In this document: piece after piece, positions 24,851-34,292 of the stretch | Layout: every line of letters begins with the position of its first letter | Numbering within the stretch: the first letter of the stretch is position 1 | Origin: SIAQ01 sp964484265 | GTDB lineage: Bacteria; Planctomycetota; Planctomycetia; Gemmatales; Gemmataceae | Reading direction: 5' to 3' | NCBI GenBank assembly: GCA_964484265.1 | Contig: CAZAFH010000010.1 | Span: forward strand, 1 to 64,000 | Length of the DNA: 64,000 nucleotides | Program-made: the position numbers and the translations under genes | The notes under the pieces: generated by a model | Told to the model about the DNA's origin: nothing | Database searches by the model: none | Seen by the model: only the letters and a program-made list of their open reading frames with translations

Positions 24851-26380
24851 ATGAACCAAGACCAGCTCTTCCGCCGATATCAGGACTTGCAAACCTACAT
24901 CGGCTGGAACGATGAGGATGCTCAGCGAGTTCGTTCGCTTCAACCGATCCTGGAACCCCATTTCAGCTCGCTCATCGACGACTTCTACTCCGAGATCCAG
25001 CGTCACTCCGCCACGCGTGCCGTCATCACGGGCGGCGACGCTCAGGTCGAACGGCTCAAGCGAACGTTGCGCGATTGGCTCGTCGATCTCTTCTCCGGCA
25101 ATTACAACCGCGAGTACGTCGTCAAACGCTGGCGCGTTGGGCGGAGGCATCTCGAAATTGGCTTGCCGCAGATATACACCAGCGCCGCGCTCGCCCGGCT
25201 GCGCGAACGCATGCATGCGGTATTTGTTGGGCGCACGCCGATTCCGACGGAAGCACTTCGTGCGCTCGATCGGTTGATCGATCTCGACCTTGCCACGATC
25301 GAAGACGCCTACCAGTCGGAACGCGCCGAGGCCACGCTCCTCACGCTGATTGAAGCCGCGCCATGCATGATCCTGCGATTGGGCCAGGATGGCGTCATCC
25401 GCTACGTGAATTCCTTCACCAGCAAGCTGACGGGTTATCGCGAAAACGAGCTGATCGGCCGATCGCACGTCGAATCGTTGACACTCCCGCCCGATCGCGA
25501 CGCCGTGGGCAAACGATTGGCCGAGGCCTTCGGCGACAAATTCGAAACGAGCTTCGAGCAGGTGATCGCCTGCCGCGATGGGTCCCACCGCTGGCTGCTG
25601 CTGCATCTGCGGCGCCTCGACGATTTGCTTGGGCCTGCGGTTATCGTCGTCGGACATGACATCACCGATCTCAAGAAAGGCCAGGAGCACACCGTTCAGG
25701 CCGAGCGTCTCGCCGCCATTGGGCAGATGATGACCGGTCTCGCCCACGAGAGCGGCAACGCACTCGCCCGCAGCCATGCGCTGCTGGAAATGTTGTCGCA
25801 GGAAATCGCCGATCGTCCCAAGGCCATGGATATGGTCAATCGACTTCAGAAGGCGCAAAGCCATCTCCATCAGCTCTACGAAGAAGTTCGCAACTATGCC
25901 GGCCCGATCAAGCTGTCGCTCGAACCCTGGAACATCAGCCTGATTTGGCGGCAAGCGTGGGAGAATCTCGCTCTCAGGAGAAAGGATCGCGACGCGGCGT
26001 TCCGGGCCGACTTCACGGGCGTGAACCTCGAATGTCCGCTGGACGCGTTTCGCATGGAGCAGGCGTTTCGCAATATCTTCGACAACTCGCTGGGCGCCTG
26101 CCAGGATCCTTTGCTCATCATTATCCACGCCGCCGATGCCGTGCTCGACGGGCGGCCGGCGCTGCGCGTGAGCATACGCGACAACGGTCCCGGACTTTCG
26201 CCGGAACAGGCGACGCGCATCTTCGATCCGTTCTTCACGACGAAATCCAAAGGCACGGGCCTCGGCATGGCGATCACGAAACGGATCGTCGATGCTCATC
26301 ATGGCCGCATTGAGGTCGGCGGCATCGGGCCAGGTGCGGAGATCATCATTACGCTGCCGCGTGGGGTGGTGACGGATTAG
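24851..26380 (+). CDS. Globin-coupled PAS sensor histidine kinase
   Basis: 509 aa from ATG 24851 (MNQDQLFRRYQDLQTYIGW). Residues of about 10-155 are a protoglobin/sensor globin: RRYQDLQTYIGWNDEDAQRVRSL, LIDDFYSEIQ, and the proximal heme ligand H100 in VGRRHLEIGLPQIY, the hallmark of globin-coupled sensors. A PAS domain follows (about 162-275, EAAPCMILRLGQDGVIRYVNSFTSKLTGY). The HisKA box has H299 in GLAHESGNALAR. The ATPase domain shows an N box (FRNIFDNSLGA), DNGPGLS and GTGLGMAITKRIVD. There are no membrane segments, so it is a cytosolic O2, NO or redox sensor. No response regulator is adjacent. Globin sensors joined to histidine kinases are less common than those joined to chemotaxis or cyclase outputs. 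Confidence 0.88.
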   Translation: MNQDQLFRRYQDLQTYIGWNDEDAQRVRSLQPILEPHFSSLIDDFYSEIQRHSATRAVITGGDAQVERLKRTLRDWLVDLFSGNYNREYVVKRWRVGRRHLEIGLPQIYTSAALARLRERMHAVFVGRTPIPTEALRALDRLIDLDLATIEDAYQSERAEATLLTLIEAAPCMILRLGQDGVIRYVNSFTSKLTGYRENELIGRSHVESLTLPPDRDAVGKRLAEAFGDKFETSFEQVIACRDGSHRWLLLHLRRLDDLLGPAVIVVGHDITDLKKGQEHTVQAERLAAIGQMMTGLAHESGNALARSHALLEMLSQEIADRPKAMDMVNRLQKAQSHLHQLYEEVRNYAGPIKLSLEPWNISLIWRQAWENLALRRKDRDAAFRADFTGVNLECPLDAFRMEQAFRNIFDNSLGACQDPLLIIIHAADAVLDGRPALRVSIRDNGPGLSPEQATRIFDPFFTTKSKGTGLGMAITKRIVDAHHGRIEVGGIGPGAEIIITLPRGVVTD

Positions 26381-26412
26381 CGATCTTTTTTAAATAGAGG
26401 AGGGCCCATCGC

Positions 26413-27534
26413 ATGCCCCGTTTGAGTATCGACAAGCCGGAGTCGCTGAACCTTGATCCAGCCGCGCTGCGCCGGGCTGATGAACTCGTGCAACGCTGGA
26501 TCACGGAAGACCGCATCCCGGCGGCGGGCTGGATCGTGGGCCGGCGCGGTCGGACGATCGAGCAACGGCTCGTCGGCAGGCAGCGGCCTGCGAAGGACGC
26601 GCCGGCGTTGCGAAAGGACGCGTTGTTTTTGATCGCGTCGATCACGAAACCGGTGACAGTCGCCGCCGTTATGATGCTCGTGGAACGCGGCCGGCTGGCG
26701 CTCGACGACCGCGTCGCCGACATCGTGCCCGCCTTCGCCGCGAATGGCAAGCGCGACGTGCAGGTGCGCCACCTGATGACGCACACCTCCGGCCTGCCCG
26801 ACATGCTGCCCGATAACGAGAAACTACGGCGAAATCACCGCCCACTTTCCGTGTTCATCGAAGAGGTTTGCCGGCTCAGACTTGGTTTTCCGCCGGGCAC
26901 GCGCGTCAGCTATCAGAGCATGGGCACGGCAATGCTCTCGGAGATCGTGCATCAAATCGCTGGGATGACGCTCGCCGATTTTCTCGCCAAGGAGGTGTTC
27001 GGCCCGCTGGAAATGAATGACACATCGCTCGGCTGCCCTGCGAATCGACGCGAGCGCGTCGCCCATATCCGCGTGCCAAGGGAACTCGAGAAAGCCGACT
27101 GGAACTGGAATGGCGCCTATTGGCTCGGCTTCGGCGCCCCCTGGGGCGGCCTCATCACGACGCCCAGCGACTTCGCCCGTTACTGCCAAATGATGCTCAA
27201 CGGCGGTGTCCTCGGCAAAGTGCGCATCCTCAGCCCGGCGAGCGTGCGCGCGATGACATCGAACCAGCTGGCGGCCATGCCGCGCGTGCCGGAGGAAGAT
27301 CGCCGCTGCAAGCCGTGGGGTCTGGGCTGGCGCTTGAATTGGCCGGCGCACTCGGCGAATTTTGGCGACTTGCTGGGCCCGCGCACCTATGGCCATTGGG
27401 GCGCGACGGGAACGCTCTGCTGGATCGACCCGGACTCGGAAGCCTACTTCATCCTCTTCACGACCCAACCGCAAGAACCCGAAGGCCGATTCCTCGCAAG
27501 GCTATCGAATGTGATTGCAGCCGGGTTGTTGTGA
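26413..27534 (+). CDS. Beta-lactamase-fold serine hydrolase
   Basis: 373 aa from ATG 26413, with GGAGGG upstream. The SxxK motif is S76-I-T-K79 (LIASITKPVTVAAVMMLVERG), the Tyr motif is Y167-Q-S (VSYQSMGTAM) and the third motif is H328-W-G-A-T-G. This is the class C beta-lactamase/esterase EstB-like family; it may be an esterase or D-aminopeptidase rather than a drug-resistance enzyme. MTHTSGLPDMLP and GLITTPSDFARYCQMMLNGG are family phrases. No signal peptide is seen, so the protein is probably cytosolic, which argues against a beta-lactamase. Confidence 0.88.
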   Translation: MPRLSIDKPESLNLDPAALRRADELVQRWITEDRIPAAGWIVGRRGRTIEQRLVGRQRPAKDAPALRKDALFLIASITKPVTVAAVMMLVERGRLALDDRVADIVPAFAANGKRDVQVRHLMTHTSGLPDMLPDNEKLRRNHRPLSVFIEEVCRLRLGFPPGTRVSYQSMGTAMLSEIVHQIAGMTLADFLAKEVFGPLEMNDTSLGCPANRRERVAHIRVPRELEKADWNWNGAYWLGFGAPWGGLITTPSDFARYCQMMLNGGVLGKVRILSPASVRAMTSNQLAAMPRVPEEDRRCKPWGLGWRLNWPAHSANFGDLLGPRTYGHWGATGTLCWIDPDSEAYFILFTTQPQEPEGRFLARLSNVIAAGLL

Positions 27535-27579
27535 TATTCTGATCCGCACTATCTTCTCATCGATTTTTGGAGTCACCCC

Positions 27580-28269
27580 ATGATCTCGTTTCTCACGATT
27601 CTACCGACCATTGCGATCTTGTTGCAACCCGCCTTGCCTACCGCGCACACGAAACGCGATATCGAGGGTTGGTCGGTGTATATCGACGACCGGCTGCTAA
27701 ACGAAACCAACAAGCAAGTCGGCGATCATGCTTTGCGCATCCTCGCCAATCGGCTCTACGACATCAAACAGGTCGTTCCCGCAGAGAAGGTCAAGCTCCT
27801 TCAGAAGGTCTCGATCTATCTCGATCTCGATCACGGCAAGCTGCGTCCGGCGCAGTATCACCCCAGCTCCGGCTGGTTGAAATCGAACGGCTTCAGCCCG
27901 AAACTCGCGAAATGCGTGCATATTCCCGTCGCGAAGGAATTCTCAAGTCTCGGACATCAACGCGTGCAGCCCTGGTCCGTCATGCACGAACTCGCCCACG
28001 CCTACCACGATCAAGTTCTCGGATTCAATCATGCCGAGGTCAAGGCGGCGTACGAGCGATTCAAGGCCGGCGGAAAATACCAAAGCACGCTGCACATCAA
28101 TGGCAAAAAGACCAAGCACTATGCCCTCACGAACGAGAAAGAGTTCTTCGCCGAGATGACCGAATCGTTTTTCGGCGTGAACGATTTCTTTCCGTTCAAC
28201 CGAGCCGAACTGCGAGTGGAAGAACCCGAGATCTACGCGCTTCTGGAAAAACTCTGGGGCACCAAATAA
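27580..28269 (+). CDS. Secreted ATLF-like zinc metallopeptidase
   Basis: 229 aa from ATG 27580, with GGAG eleven bases upstream. MISFLTILPTIAILLQPALPTAHT is a likely signal peptide. The zinc site is H136-E-L-A-H140 in WSVMHELAHAYHD. A third ligand is probably a Glu of KEFFAEMTESFFG (about 187-199), as in anthrax-lethal-factor-like (ATLF) metallopeptidases. Planctomycete and verrucomicrobial genomes carry many secreted single-domain members of unknown substrate. The HYALTNEKEFFAEM segment agrees with that family. No toxin translocation domain is present. Confidence 0.82.
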   Translation: MISFLTILPTIAILLQPALPTAHTKRDIEGWSVYIDDRLLNETNKQVGDHALRILANRLYDIKQVVPAEKVKLLQKVSIYLDLDHGKLRPAQYHPSSGWLKSNGFSPKLAKCVHIPVAKEFSSLGHQRVQPWSVMHELAHAYHDQVLGFNHAEVKAAYERFKAGGKYQSTLHINGKKTKHYALTNEKEFFAEMTESFFGVNDFFPFNRAELRVEEPEIYALLEKLWGTK

Positions 28270-28344
28270 GCACTACACGCTCCTCTCTCCCGAAGGGCCA
28301 GATGGGAGAGGGGGAGAAAATGCGCAACCAAACAGCATAGAAGA

Positions 28345-30804
28345 TCATGGCAGTTCGAGCGACTTTCGCCAGATCCATTCCGTCGTCAAAAGTGCGAGCA
28401 AAACGCCGAGAAGCCACCAGACGTAAGGTGCGTCTCGCCAGGAGCGGTACTCATCGCGCTGCTCGGTGTATTCGACACGCCGGGCCAAGCGATCGAGAAG
28501 ATCGTCGATCGATTCGGGGGAATAGACTCGGCCATCCGTGCGGTCCGCGAGGCCGTGAGCGAGCGACCAATCGCTCGAAAGGTCGAGGAGTTCGTCATTG
28601 CTGCGAGGCAGCACTCGAAAGATTTCGCCATCCTTCATGGCCGGCACGGTTGGATCGTTCGGAGCGGCAATCGCTTCCTGCCAGGCCGGTATGTCAAGCT
28701 GCACGCGATAGACGCCCGGAGGTAGGTCGCGCAGCTTTGCTTCGAGCATCGTTCCTTGCCGAGCGTTGGCCGACAGCGGTGCGGCGGCGACTAATTCGTC
28801 AGTCTGGCCGGCGATTCGGCGGAAAATCTTGGCGCGTGCGTCGAGCGGTTGCTTCAATAGCGGGAGCGAGTCGCCTGGCCTGACGCCGATCTCGATTTCT
28901 TCCCCTGCGTGGTAGATTGGCTCACGCGGGCCGAAGCGGATGAATTGATTCCCGGCCGGCAGCAACTGATCCGCCGCCGACCAGCGCGCCAGCTGGCCCC
29001 AGAAGCGGTGATGGTAGGTGTCGCCGACGCGGAATCGCCAGCGCCAGGTGCTGTCGATGCCCAGAAACAGCACGCGGCCAAATCCGTAATTTTGCTGAAC
29101 GAATATTCCCGTATCCTTGCTCGGAGTCGGCGGTCGGTCAGCCTCGATCGGCGTCATTAGCACGGTCGCGCCCGGCTTGCGTTTGCCGACCACGCCCCAA
29201 AAATGCGACGGCAGCTCCGGCCAACTCGCGCCTGGCGCGTCCGGTTCCAGGTGCAAAAACGGCGTGAGCTTGCCTTCGGCAGTCGGCGCGAGCGTGAAGC
29301 CAGTATCGGTCGCGAGTACCCGGGCGTCGGTGATCGGCAAGATTTTGGAAAGCGGCCCGGTTTTTTTCAGATGCTCGATCGGCATGTATCGTTTTCCCGC
29401 AATGACGATCAGCGTGCCGCCTCGCCGCGTCACGTAATTTTCGAGCCGTAGTGCATCGGCTGGCGGCAGGTCAGCGGGAGCGACATCGCCGAGGATGATA
29501 CAGTCGTAGCTCATCAGCGGATCGCGTTCGTCCTTTTTGCCGGCGAACTCCGGGATCTTCGTTTTCGGCAAGCCGGCCTTGACGCGAACGTCTTCCTTAA
29601 TGAGTCCAAGCCGCGGTGGCGTAAAGACGACACGATCCAGGGACACCGACGGATCACGCGCCAGTGCACCAGCGAGATAGTGATACTCCCAGCGAGCCTC
29701 GCCATCGACGAGCAGAATCTTGGCCTTGTCTTCGATGACGCGAACGAACCGGTTGGCGACATTGTTGGCCAGGGTTATTTCGCGTTTATCCTTGGAGGAA
29801 ATGCGAATCTGGTATTCATGCGTGCCGGTCTCTTCGAGCTTGGCCTGGAAGCGCGTGGTGTAGACCTCGTCGTTGCCGCGATGCGTGATGATGCTTCGGT
29901 GCTCGGGGAGCAGCGCCTTGCCGGCAAACTGCAATTCGACGACCAGTTGCTGCGCGGGTAGGTTGGTCGCCTTTGTGCGTATTTCGATGGGGATAGTGGC
30001 GTTCTTAAAACCTCGCGTTGGCGCCTGGATGTCAACGATCAGGAAATCGATCGGCGCTTCCCGCGCGCCAAGCATGACGGGAAAGATCGGCACGGCCGAC
30101 TTCGTTAGATCTTCTGCGCGTTCCAGCGGCGAGACGCCGAGATTGTGGCGAGCGTCCGTGAGCAGGATCACGCCGAGAAGCGGCTGCGACTTGCCGCGCG
30201 ATAGATGGGCGAGCGGCTGATTCAAATCGGTGGCGGCCGGGGAATCGCTCCTCTTGGCCTGGCTCAAGCGAGCGAGCAGCCGATCGAGCGACTGAGGCTG
30301 TAGCGTGGAATCGAAACCGACAAGCTCGACGCTGTGACGTTCCGCCAATCGCTGATAGAGGTTTTTTCCCCCTGGCGAAAGCAGGTGATGCGCGATCTTC
30401 ATGCGCGACCAGGTCCCGTCGATGGCGTCCACACCCAGTGCCTTTGCCAGCGAGGCTTTCTCGTCGTCGCCGCGCTGAAGGTCGGCGACTTCCATGCTGC
30501 CGGAGAGATCGACGGCGATCCGCACCCGGCTCGGCGTTTCCTCGGTGCGGATATCGGCAAGGTGAGGCTGCCAGGCAATCGCGAACCAAAGTACCAACGC
30601 AATGCCAAGACGCAGCGTGAGCAACCCGATTGCATGACGCCGGGCAACGAGCCGAAGCTCGTAACGAGACAGCGCGAGCATCAGCGCGAGCGGAACCACG
30701 CATAGCCCGATGACCAACGTCCACTGAATCGCCGGCCCGAGGTCGGCCCAGCGCGGCGACAAGACAAGATAAGTGTGCTCGCCGTCAAGCAGGAATTTGT
30801 TCAT
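28345..30804 (-). CDS. VWA domain membrane protein with glutamine-amidotransferase-like domain
   Basis: 819 aa, starting 3 bp after the stop of the upstream BatA gene. Two N-terminal helices (about residues 27-45 and 60-78) precede a von Willebrand A domain with the metal-ion site D99-x-S-G-S (AVDLSGSME). A class I glutamine-amidotransferase-like region follows (about 370-560, with ILLVDGEARWEYHYLAGAL and MSYDCIILGDVAPADLPPADALRLENYV). There is a C-terminal helix (YVWWLLGVLLALLTTEWIW). The catalytic Cys of true amidotransferases is not visible. This set usually sits beside MoxR and DUF58 genes; those are not next to it here. The role is probably chaperoning or envelope assembly. Confidence 0.82.
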   Translation of the reverse strand: MNKFLLDGEHTYLVLSPRWADLGPAIQWTLVIGLCVVPLALMLALSRYELRLVARRHAIGLLTLRLGIALVLWFAIAWQPHLADIRTEETPSRVRIAVDLSGSMEVADLQRGDDEKASLAKALGVDAIDGTWSRMKIAHHLLSPGGKNLYQRLAERHSVELVGFDSTLQPQSLDRLLARLSQAKRSDSPAATDLNQPLAHLSRGKSQPLLGVILLTDARHNLGVSPLERAEDLTKSAVPIFPVMLGAREAPIDFLIVDIQAPTRGFKNATIPIEIRTKATNLPAQQLVVELQFAGKALLPEHRSIITHRGNDEVYTTRFQAKLEETGTHEYQIRISSKDKREITLANNVANRFVRVIEDKAKILLVDGEARWEYHYLAGALARDPSVSLDRVVFTPPRLGLIKEDVRVKAGLPKTKIPEFAGKKDERDPLMSYDCIILGDVAPADLPPADALRLENYVTRRGGTLIVIAGKRYMPIEHLKKTGPLSKILPITDARVLATDTGFTLAPTAEGKLTPFLHLEPDAPGASWPELPSHFWGVVGKRKPGATVLMTPIEADRPPTPSKDTGIFVQQNYGFGRVLFLGIDSTWRWRFRVGDTYHHRFWGQLARWSAADQLLPAGNQFIRFGPREPIYHAGEEIEIGVRPGDSLPLLKQPLDARAKIFRRIAGQTDELVAAAPLSANARQGTMLEAKLRDLPPGVYRVQLDIPAWQEAIAAPNDPTVPAMKDGEIFRVLPRSNDELLDLSSDWSLAHGLADRTDGRVYSPESIDDLLDRLARRVEYTEQRDEYRSWRDAPYVWWLLGVLLALLTTEWIWRKSLELP

Positions 30805-30807
30805 GGT

Positions 30808-33000
30808 TCAGCGCCCTCGTCCCATGGCGACGCGGCGGGTCATCCATACTTCCACGCAAAGAAACGCCAGCACGGCGATCAACAATAGCCACCAAATCTC
30901 CTCGCGGCTTGTGTCATCAACCGCGGAGGTCGCCGTCGAATCGCTTGAATCACTGAATACGATCGGCAGACGCTCGCGAATTCGGCGGCGGTCGTCGTCG
31001 GTGCAGCGCGTCAGGTCCGATTCGCCTGGGTCTGGTTCAACGGCAAACGGCAGATATTTTCCGTTGCTGCTCGTCACGTCGTATCGGCCGATCGTACTGG
31101 TCTCGGTGTAACGCCACGGCCAGGCCGGCACATCGAAGGTCTTCGGCGGAACATCAGGCGTTCGCAGCGTCAAGCGATTCGTCCCGGCGTCGGCCTCTTC
31201 GATCTGAATCCCATCGCCAGCCTGTAGAACACTCGCGCGGCTTTGGCCGCCTGCGAGCGAGCCGATCAACTCGTTCACGATCACCGGATACTCCCAAGAT
31301 CCGGGAAAAGTCGAATCCCACTGGCGATCCAGGGGGATCGTGCAAAGCACAACCTTGCCCTTCTTGTAGCGCTTTTCGACCAGGAGCGGTTCGCCGTTCG
31401 TCAGCCGAGCGACAGTCGCGGCACGATCAGTCGGCTTGGCGGCGGCCTTGCACCAGCGCGCGACGCGGATTTGCCGCATGTCGAGGTCGGCCGTACGTCG
31501 AAATAGGTCAAGCGCCGGATGCAGGAACGTTCGCGGATCGGGCGACAACGGATCCTTGCTGATTCCAACACCATCCAAACGCGTCGGCAGCCAGCCTTCA
31601 CCGCGAAGGAGCGCGAGGTCGTTCCATGCCGCCAAATGCTGCGCCATGCGAGGCCCGGCAGCGACGAGCACTCCGCCGGCGTCCGCAAGGTGCGCTTCGA
31701 TGGCTTTCATCTGCGTGGCATTCAGGCTCGGTACGTCCGCCAGCACGATCACTGCGGGCTTCTGCTTCATCGGCTCGCCGGGGCGCCAGTCGTTCACGGG
31801 GATCGCGCGGACGCCGTCGCCGGTCTTGTTCGTGAGGGCCTTGCGAATGAAAAAGGTGCTGCTCTCGGGCGAGAGACGGGCGTCGCCGTCGATCAGGAGT
31901 ACGGGCACATCGCGCACGACATCCACGATCGCATGCCGGACGTTGTCTGCCTCCAAGGCATCGCTCGCGGGATCGGCTTCGATTTGAATCGTCAGCACAT
32001 GGCGGCCGATCTGCTCGAAACGATGCTCGAGGCGCAGAGGAATTTGGCCCGTCGTCAGCCCCGCGATTTCCGGAATTTGCAGGTCGGGCAATTTCGCGTC
32101 GTTGATTGTGGCGTGCACCGCCGTCGGCCTTTTGAACCGTGCGAATTGATCCAGGCGAAGCGCCGACGTGAAGGCGACGCGCTGCCCGACCTTTACCATG
32201 CCATGCGATACGACGACCGGCGCAAGCGAATAATTCGGCGCGTCCGCAGTCAACGAGCGCCCGACCGGAATCAGGCGAACGCTCGGCACGACGGAACCAT
32301 CGGTCTTGGCCGCCTCGATCTCGGCACGCCAGCCGATCCCCATATTTTCGAGCGTTCGCAGCGAAGCTGAATCGGCCCAGCCGTGGCGTTGCATGTCGGT
32401 GATGATGATGATTTCCCGCCGTGCCGCCCTGCCATTCGTTCGCAGGTGCGTCCACGATATTGCGATGGCGCCGGGCAGGTCGGGATTTCCGCGTGGTGGC
32501 GGCAGCGTGTCGATCATGGCGAGGAGTGAGTCAGCGTCGCCGCTGAATTCGGTCTGGACGAACGCAGCCGGTTGGCGTGCGAGTGCGATTGCGAAGCGAT
32601 CGCCGCGCGATGCGCCCGCTATCGTCTCGCGAGCCGCCTGCAGGGCTTCATTCCAGGGCGTCGGCTGTTTACTCGAGCGCTGCCCCATGCTGAAGGAAGC
32701 GTCGATGACGATGACGACATCGCGCGTCGGCTTTTCGCCGAGCGATGCCAGCCAGGTACTTGTCGCGATAGGCCCGGCCAGCGCCATCACAAGCAGCGTG
32801 ATGATCGCCATGCGCGCGAGCAAGAGCAGCATCTCGTTGAGCCAGCGCCGGCGCCGGGTGACATCGGTTTGCGGCAAGAATTGCATCGCAGCCCAGTCGA
32901 TCACGTCGCTATGCCGGCGCTGTAGCAAGTGGAGAATGATCGGCACGGCCAGAGCGGACAGGCCGAACAGCAACCCCAGGTTTTCAAAGACAAATGGCAT
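30808..33000 (-). CDS. BatA/aerotolerance-type VWA membrane protein
   Basis: 730 aa from ATG 33000; a longer open frame to 33234 overlaps the WD40 gene and is not used. MPFVFENLGLLFGLSALAVPIILHLLQRRH is the BatA N-terminal segment (aerotolerance regulator N-terminus), followed by a second helix (about 58-75). The VWA domain has D100-A-S-F-S (VIVIDASFSMG). A later region (about 400-560, DVPVLLIDGDARLSPESSTFFI) resembles the amidotransferase-like domain of its neighbour, and there is a C-terminal helix. It is second in the leftward operon WD40, BatA, VWA. Function in the Bat/MoxR systems is associated with envelope or oxidative stress. Confidence 0.85.
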   Translation of the reverse strand: MPFVFENLGLLFGLSALAVPIILHLLQRRHSDVIDWAAMQFLPQTDVTRRRRWLNEMLLLLARMAIITLLVMALAGPIATSTWLASLGEKPTRDVVIVIDASFSMGQRSSKQPTPWNEALQAARETIAGASRGDRFAIALARQPAAFVQTEFSGDADSLLAMIDTLPPPRGNPDLPGAIAISWTHLRTNGRAARREIIIITDMQRHGWADSASLRTLENMGIGWRAEIEAAKTDGSVVPSVRLIPVGRSLTADAPNYSLAPVVVSHGMVKVGQRVAFTSALRLDQFARFKRPTAVHATINDAKLPDLQIPEIAGLTTGQIPLRLEHRFEQIGRHVLTIQIEADPASDALEADNVRHAIVDVVRDVPVLLIDGDARLSPESSTFFIRKALTNKTGDGVRAIPVNDWRPGEPMKQKPAVIVLADVPSLNATQMKAIEAHLADAGGVLVAAGPRMAQHLAAWNDLALLRGEGWLPTRLDGVGISKDPLSPDPRTFLHPALDLFRRTADLDMRQIRVARWCKAAAKPTDRAATVARLTNGEPLLVEKRYKKGKVVLCTIPLDRQWDSTFPGSWEYPVIVNELIGSLAGGQSRASVLQAGDGIQIEEADAGTNRLTLRTPDVPPKTFDVPAWPWRYTETSTIGRYDVTSSNGKYLPFAVEPDPGESDLTRCTDDDRRRIRERLPIVFSDSSDSTATSAVDDTSREEIWWLLLIAVLAFLCVEVWMTRRVAMGRGR

Positions 33001-33011
33001 GAGCCGTCCGA

Positions 33012-34292
33012 TTACGAGGTGGTCATGCCGAATACTTGCAATCGGCCTGTATTGAGACTGGCGATGACACGATTGTTGTGCGGCGCCACGGCGAGGCAGA
33101 TCGGAGCGCCGCGCAGCGCGTCGTAGACGTGGAGCAGGCGGCCATTGTCGAGCTGGAAGGCGCAAAGCCACGGGAACTCGCCGCCTCCGCCGATGAGGAC
33201 GCGCTTTCCGATCTGATCGGGCGCGACGCAGCACGGGATGGAGTTCACGGAAAGCGGGATTTCGTTGACGTCGTCGCCAGTGCCGGTTTCGCGCCGGTTG
33301 AGCAGCAGAAAGCTGCCGCCGTCGTGGCGAACGGGGAACGTGGTCGCGGTGATGTATCCGCCCTCATCGCTCAGGCGGACGCACGAGATCGGCAGTTCGA
33401 GCCGGGAGTATTTCTTGATGCGTTTTCCGGTCAATGCGTCCCAAATGCAGACTCGGCCTTCGTCGCCCCCGGCGAGGAGTTTCGTGCCATCGCGCGAAAA
33501 GGCCACATAGGTGGCCTGTTCGTCATCGTCGGACCAGTCGCCGAACTCCAGTTTGACACGTTTGCCCGTGGAAAGATCCCAGAGCCTGATGAGGCCATCC
33601 TCGCCGCCCGAGGCGGCGCGCTTGCCATCGAAAGTGATCGCGACGGAATGTACCTCGCCAGAGTGCGCTTCGAAGGTCGCCTGAACCTTGCGCGTGACTG
33701 CATCCCAAATGAGGACCTCCCCGTCGGCATCGCCCGAAGCGGCCAGGGAATCCGAGGCGGCTAGCGCGACGGCCGTCACGTCGGCATCGTGTTTCTCGAA
33801 TACCTTGCCGCGCTTGTGGTCTTTCATGTTCACGAGCTGAACATCGCTTTCCTGCCCGGCCAGCGCCCAGGCGCCTTTGCATCCGTAGGCGATGCACGGC
33901 GCGAGCACGTCGAGCCGAATGACGGCGACCGTGCCCCACATGCCGACGCCAGCCTCGTGAAGGTGGGCCAGGCCATCGTTGGCGTCCAGACCGTAGCCAT
34001 CGCTGTCGTCGATGAGGTCAACGTCGTCAACGATCTCTTCGACCTCGTCGATTCTCTCGGGGATCGGCGGCGGCATGCTCGCTGGTAAGGGTGAAGCAGG
34101 CGGCGCTTGCGTCTCGGCTTCGCCGATCTCCATTTGCGGGATTTTTGACGCGGCGCTTGGATGGAGCGATTCGGACTTCGGCATCGGCGCGATCGCCCGC
34201 TTGCCGCATCCGGTGCACGTGACTTGCGTGCCGGCCTGCGCCAGGGCAATCGTGAACCTTGTGCCGCATTTGCATGTGATGACGGCGTTCAT
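33012..34292 (-). CDS. WD40 repeat protein with N-terminal zinc ribbon
   Basis: 426 aa from ATG 34292. The N-terminus carries two Cys pairs, CKCG (residues 8-11) and CTGCG (about 26-30), a small zinc-ribbon-like knuckle. An acidic linker with Pro-rich stretches (about 45-105) leads into about seven WD40 blades, e.g. AHSGEVHSVAITFDGKRAASGGEDGLIRLWDLSTGK and LLAGGDEGRVCIWDALTGK. No signal peptide is visible. WD40 propellers are scaffolds; here it probably serves the VWA/BatA genes 11 bp downstream, perhaps as an adaptor. It heads the operon. Confidence 0.85.
   Translation of the reverse strand: MNAVITCKCGTRFTIALAQAGTQVTCTGCGKRAIAPMPKSESLHPSAASKIPQMEIGEAETQAPPASPLPASMPPPIPERIDEVEEIVDDVDLIDDSDGYGLDANDGLAHLHEAGVGMWGTVAVIRLDVLAPCIAYGCKGAWALAGQESDVQLVNMKDHKRGKVFEKHDADVTAVALAASDSLAASGDADGEVLIWDAVTRKVQATFEAHSGEVHSVAITFDGKRAASGGEDGLIRLWDLSTGKRVKLEFGDWSDDDEQATYVAFSRDGTKLLAGGDEGRVCIWDALTGKRIKKYSRLELPISCVRLSDEGGYITATTFPVRHDGGSFLLLNRRETGTGDDVNEIPLSVNSIPCCVAPDQIGKRVLIGGGGEFPWLCAFQLDNGRLLHVYDALRGAPICLAVAPHNNRVIASLNTGRLQVFGMTTS

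Noticed and set aside
26413..27534. Antibiotic-resistance beta-lactamase
   Set aside because: The SxxK, YxS and HxG motifs are those of class C-like esterases, and no signal peptide is present, so a resistance role is not supported.
30808..33234. BatA gene starting at 33234
   Set aside because: The first 78 codons overlap the WD40 gene and are Arg-rich shadow; MPFVFENLGLLFGLSALAVP at 33000 is the family start.
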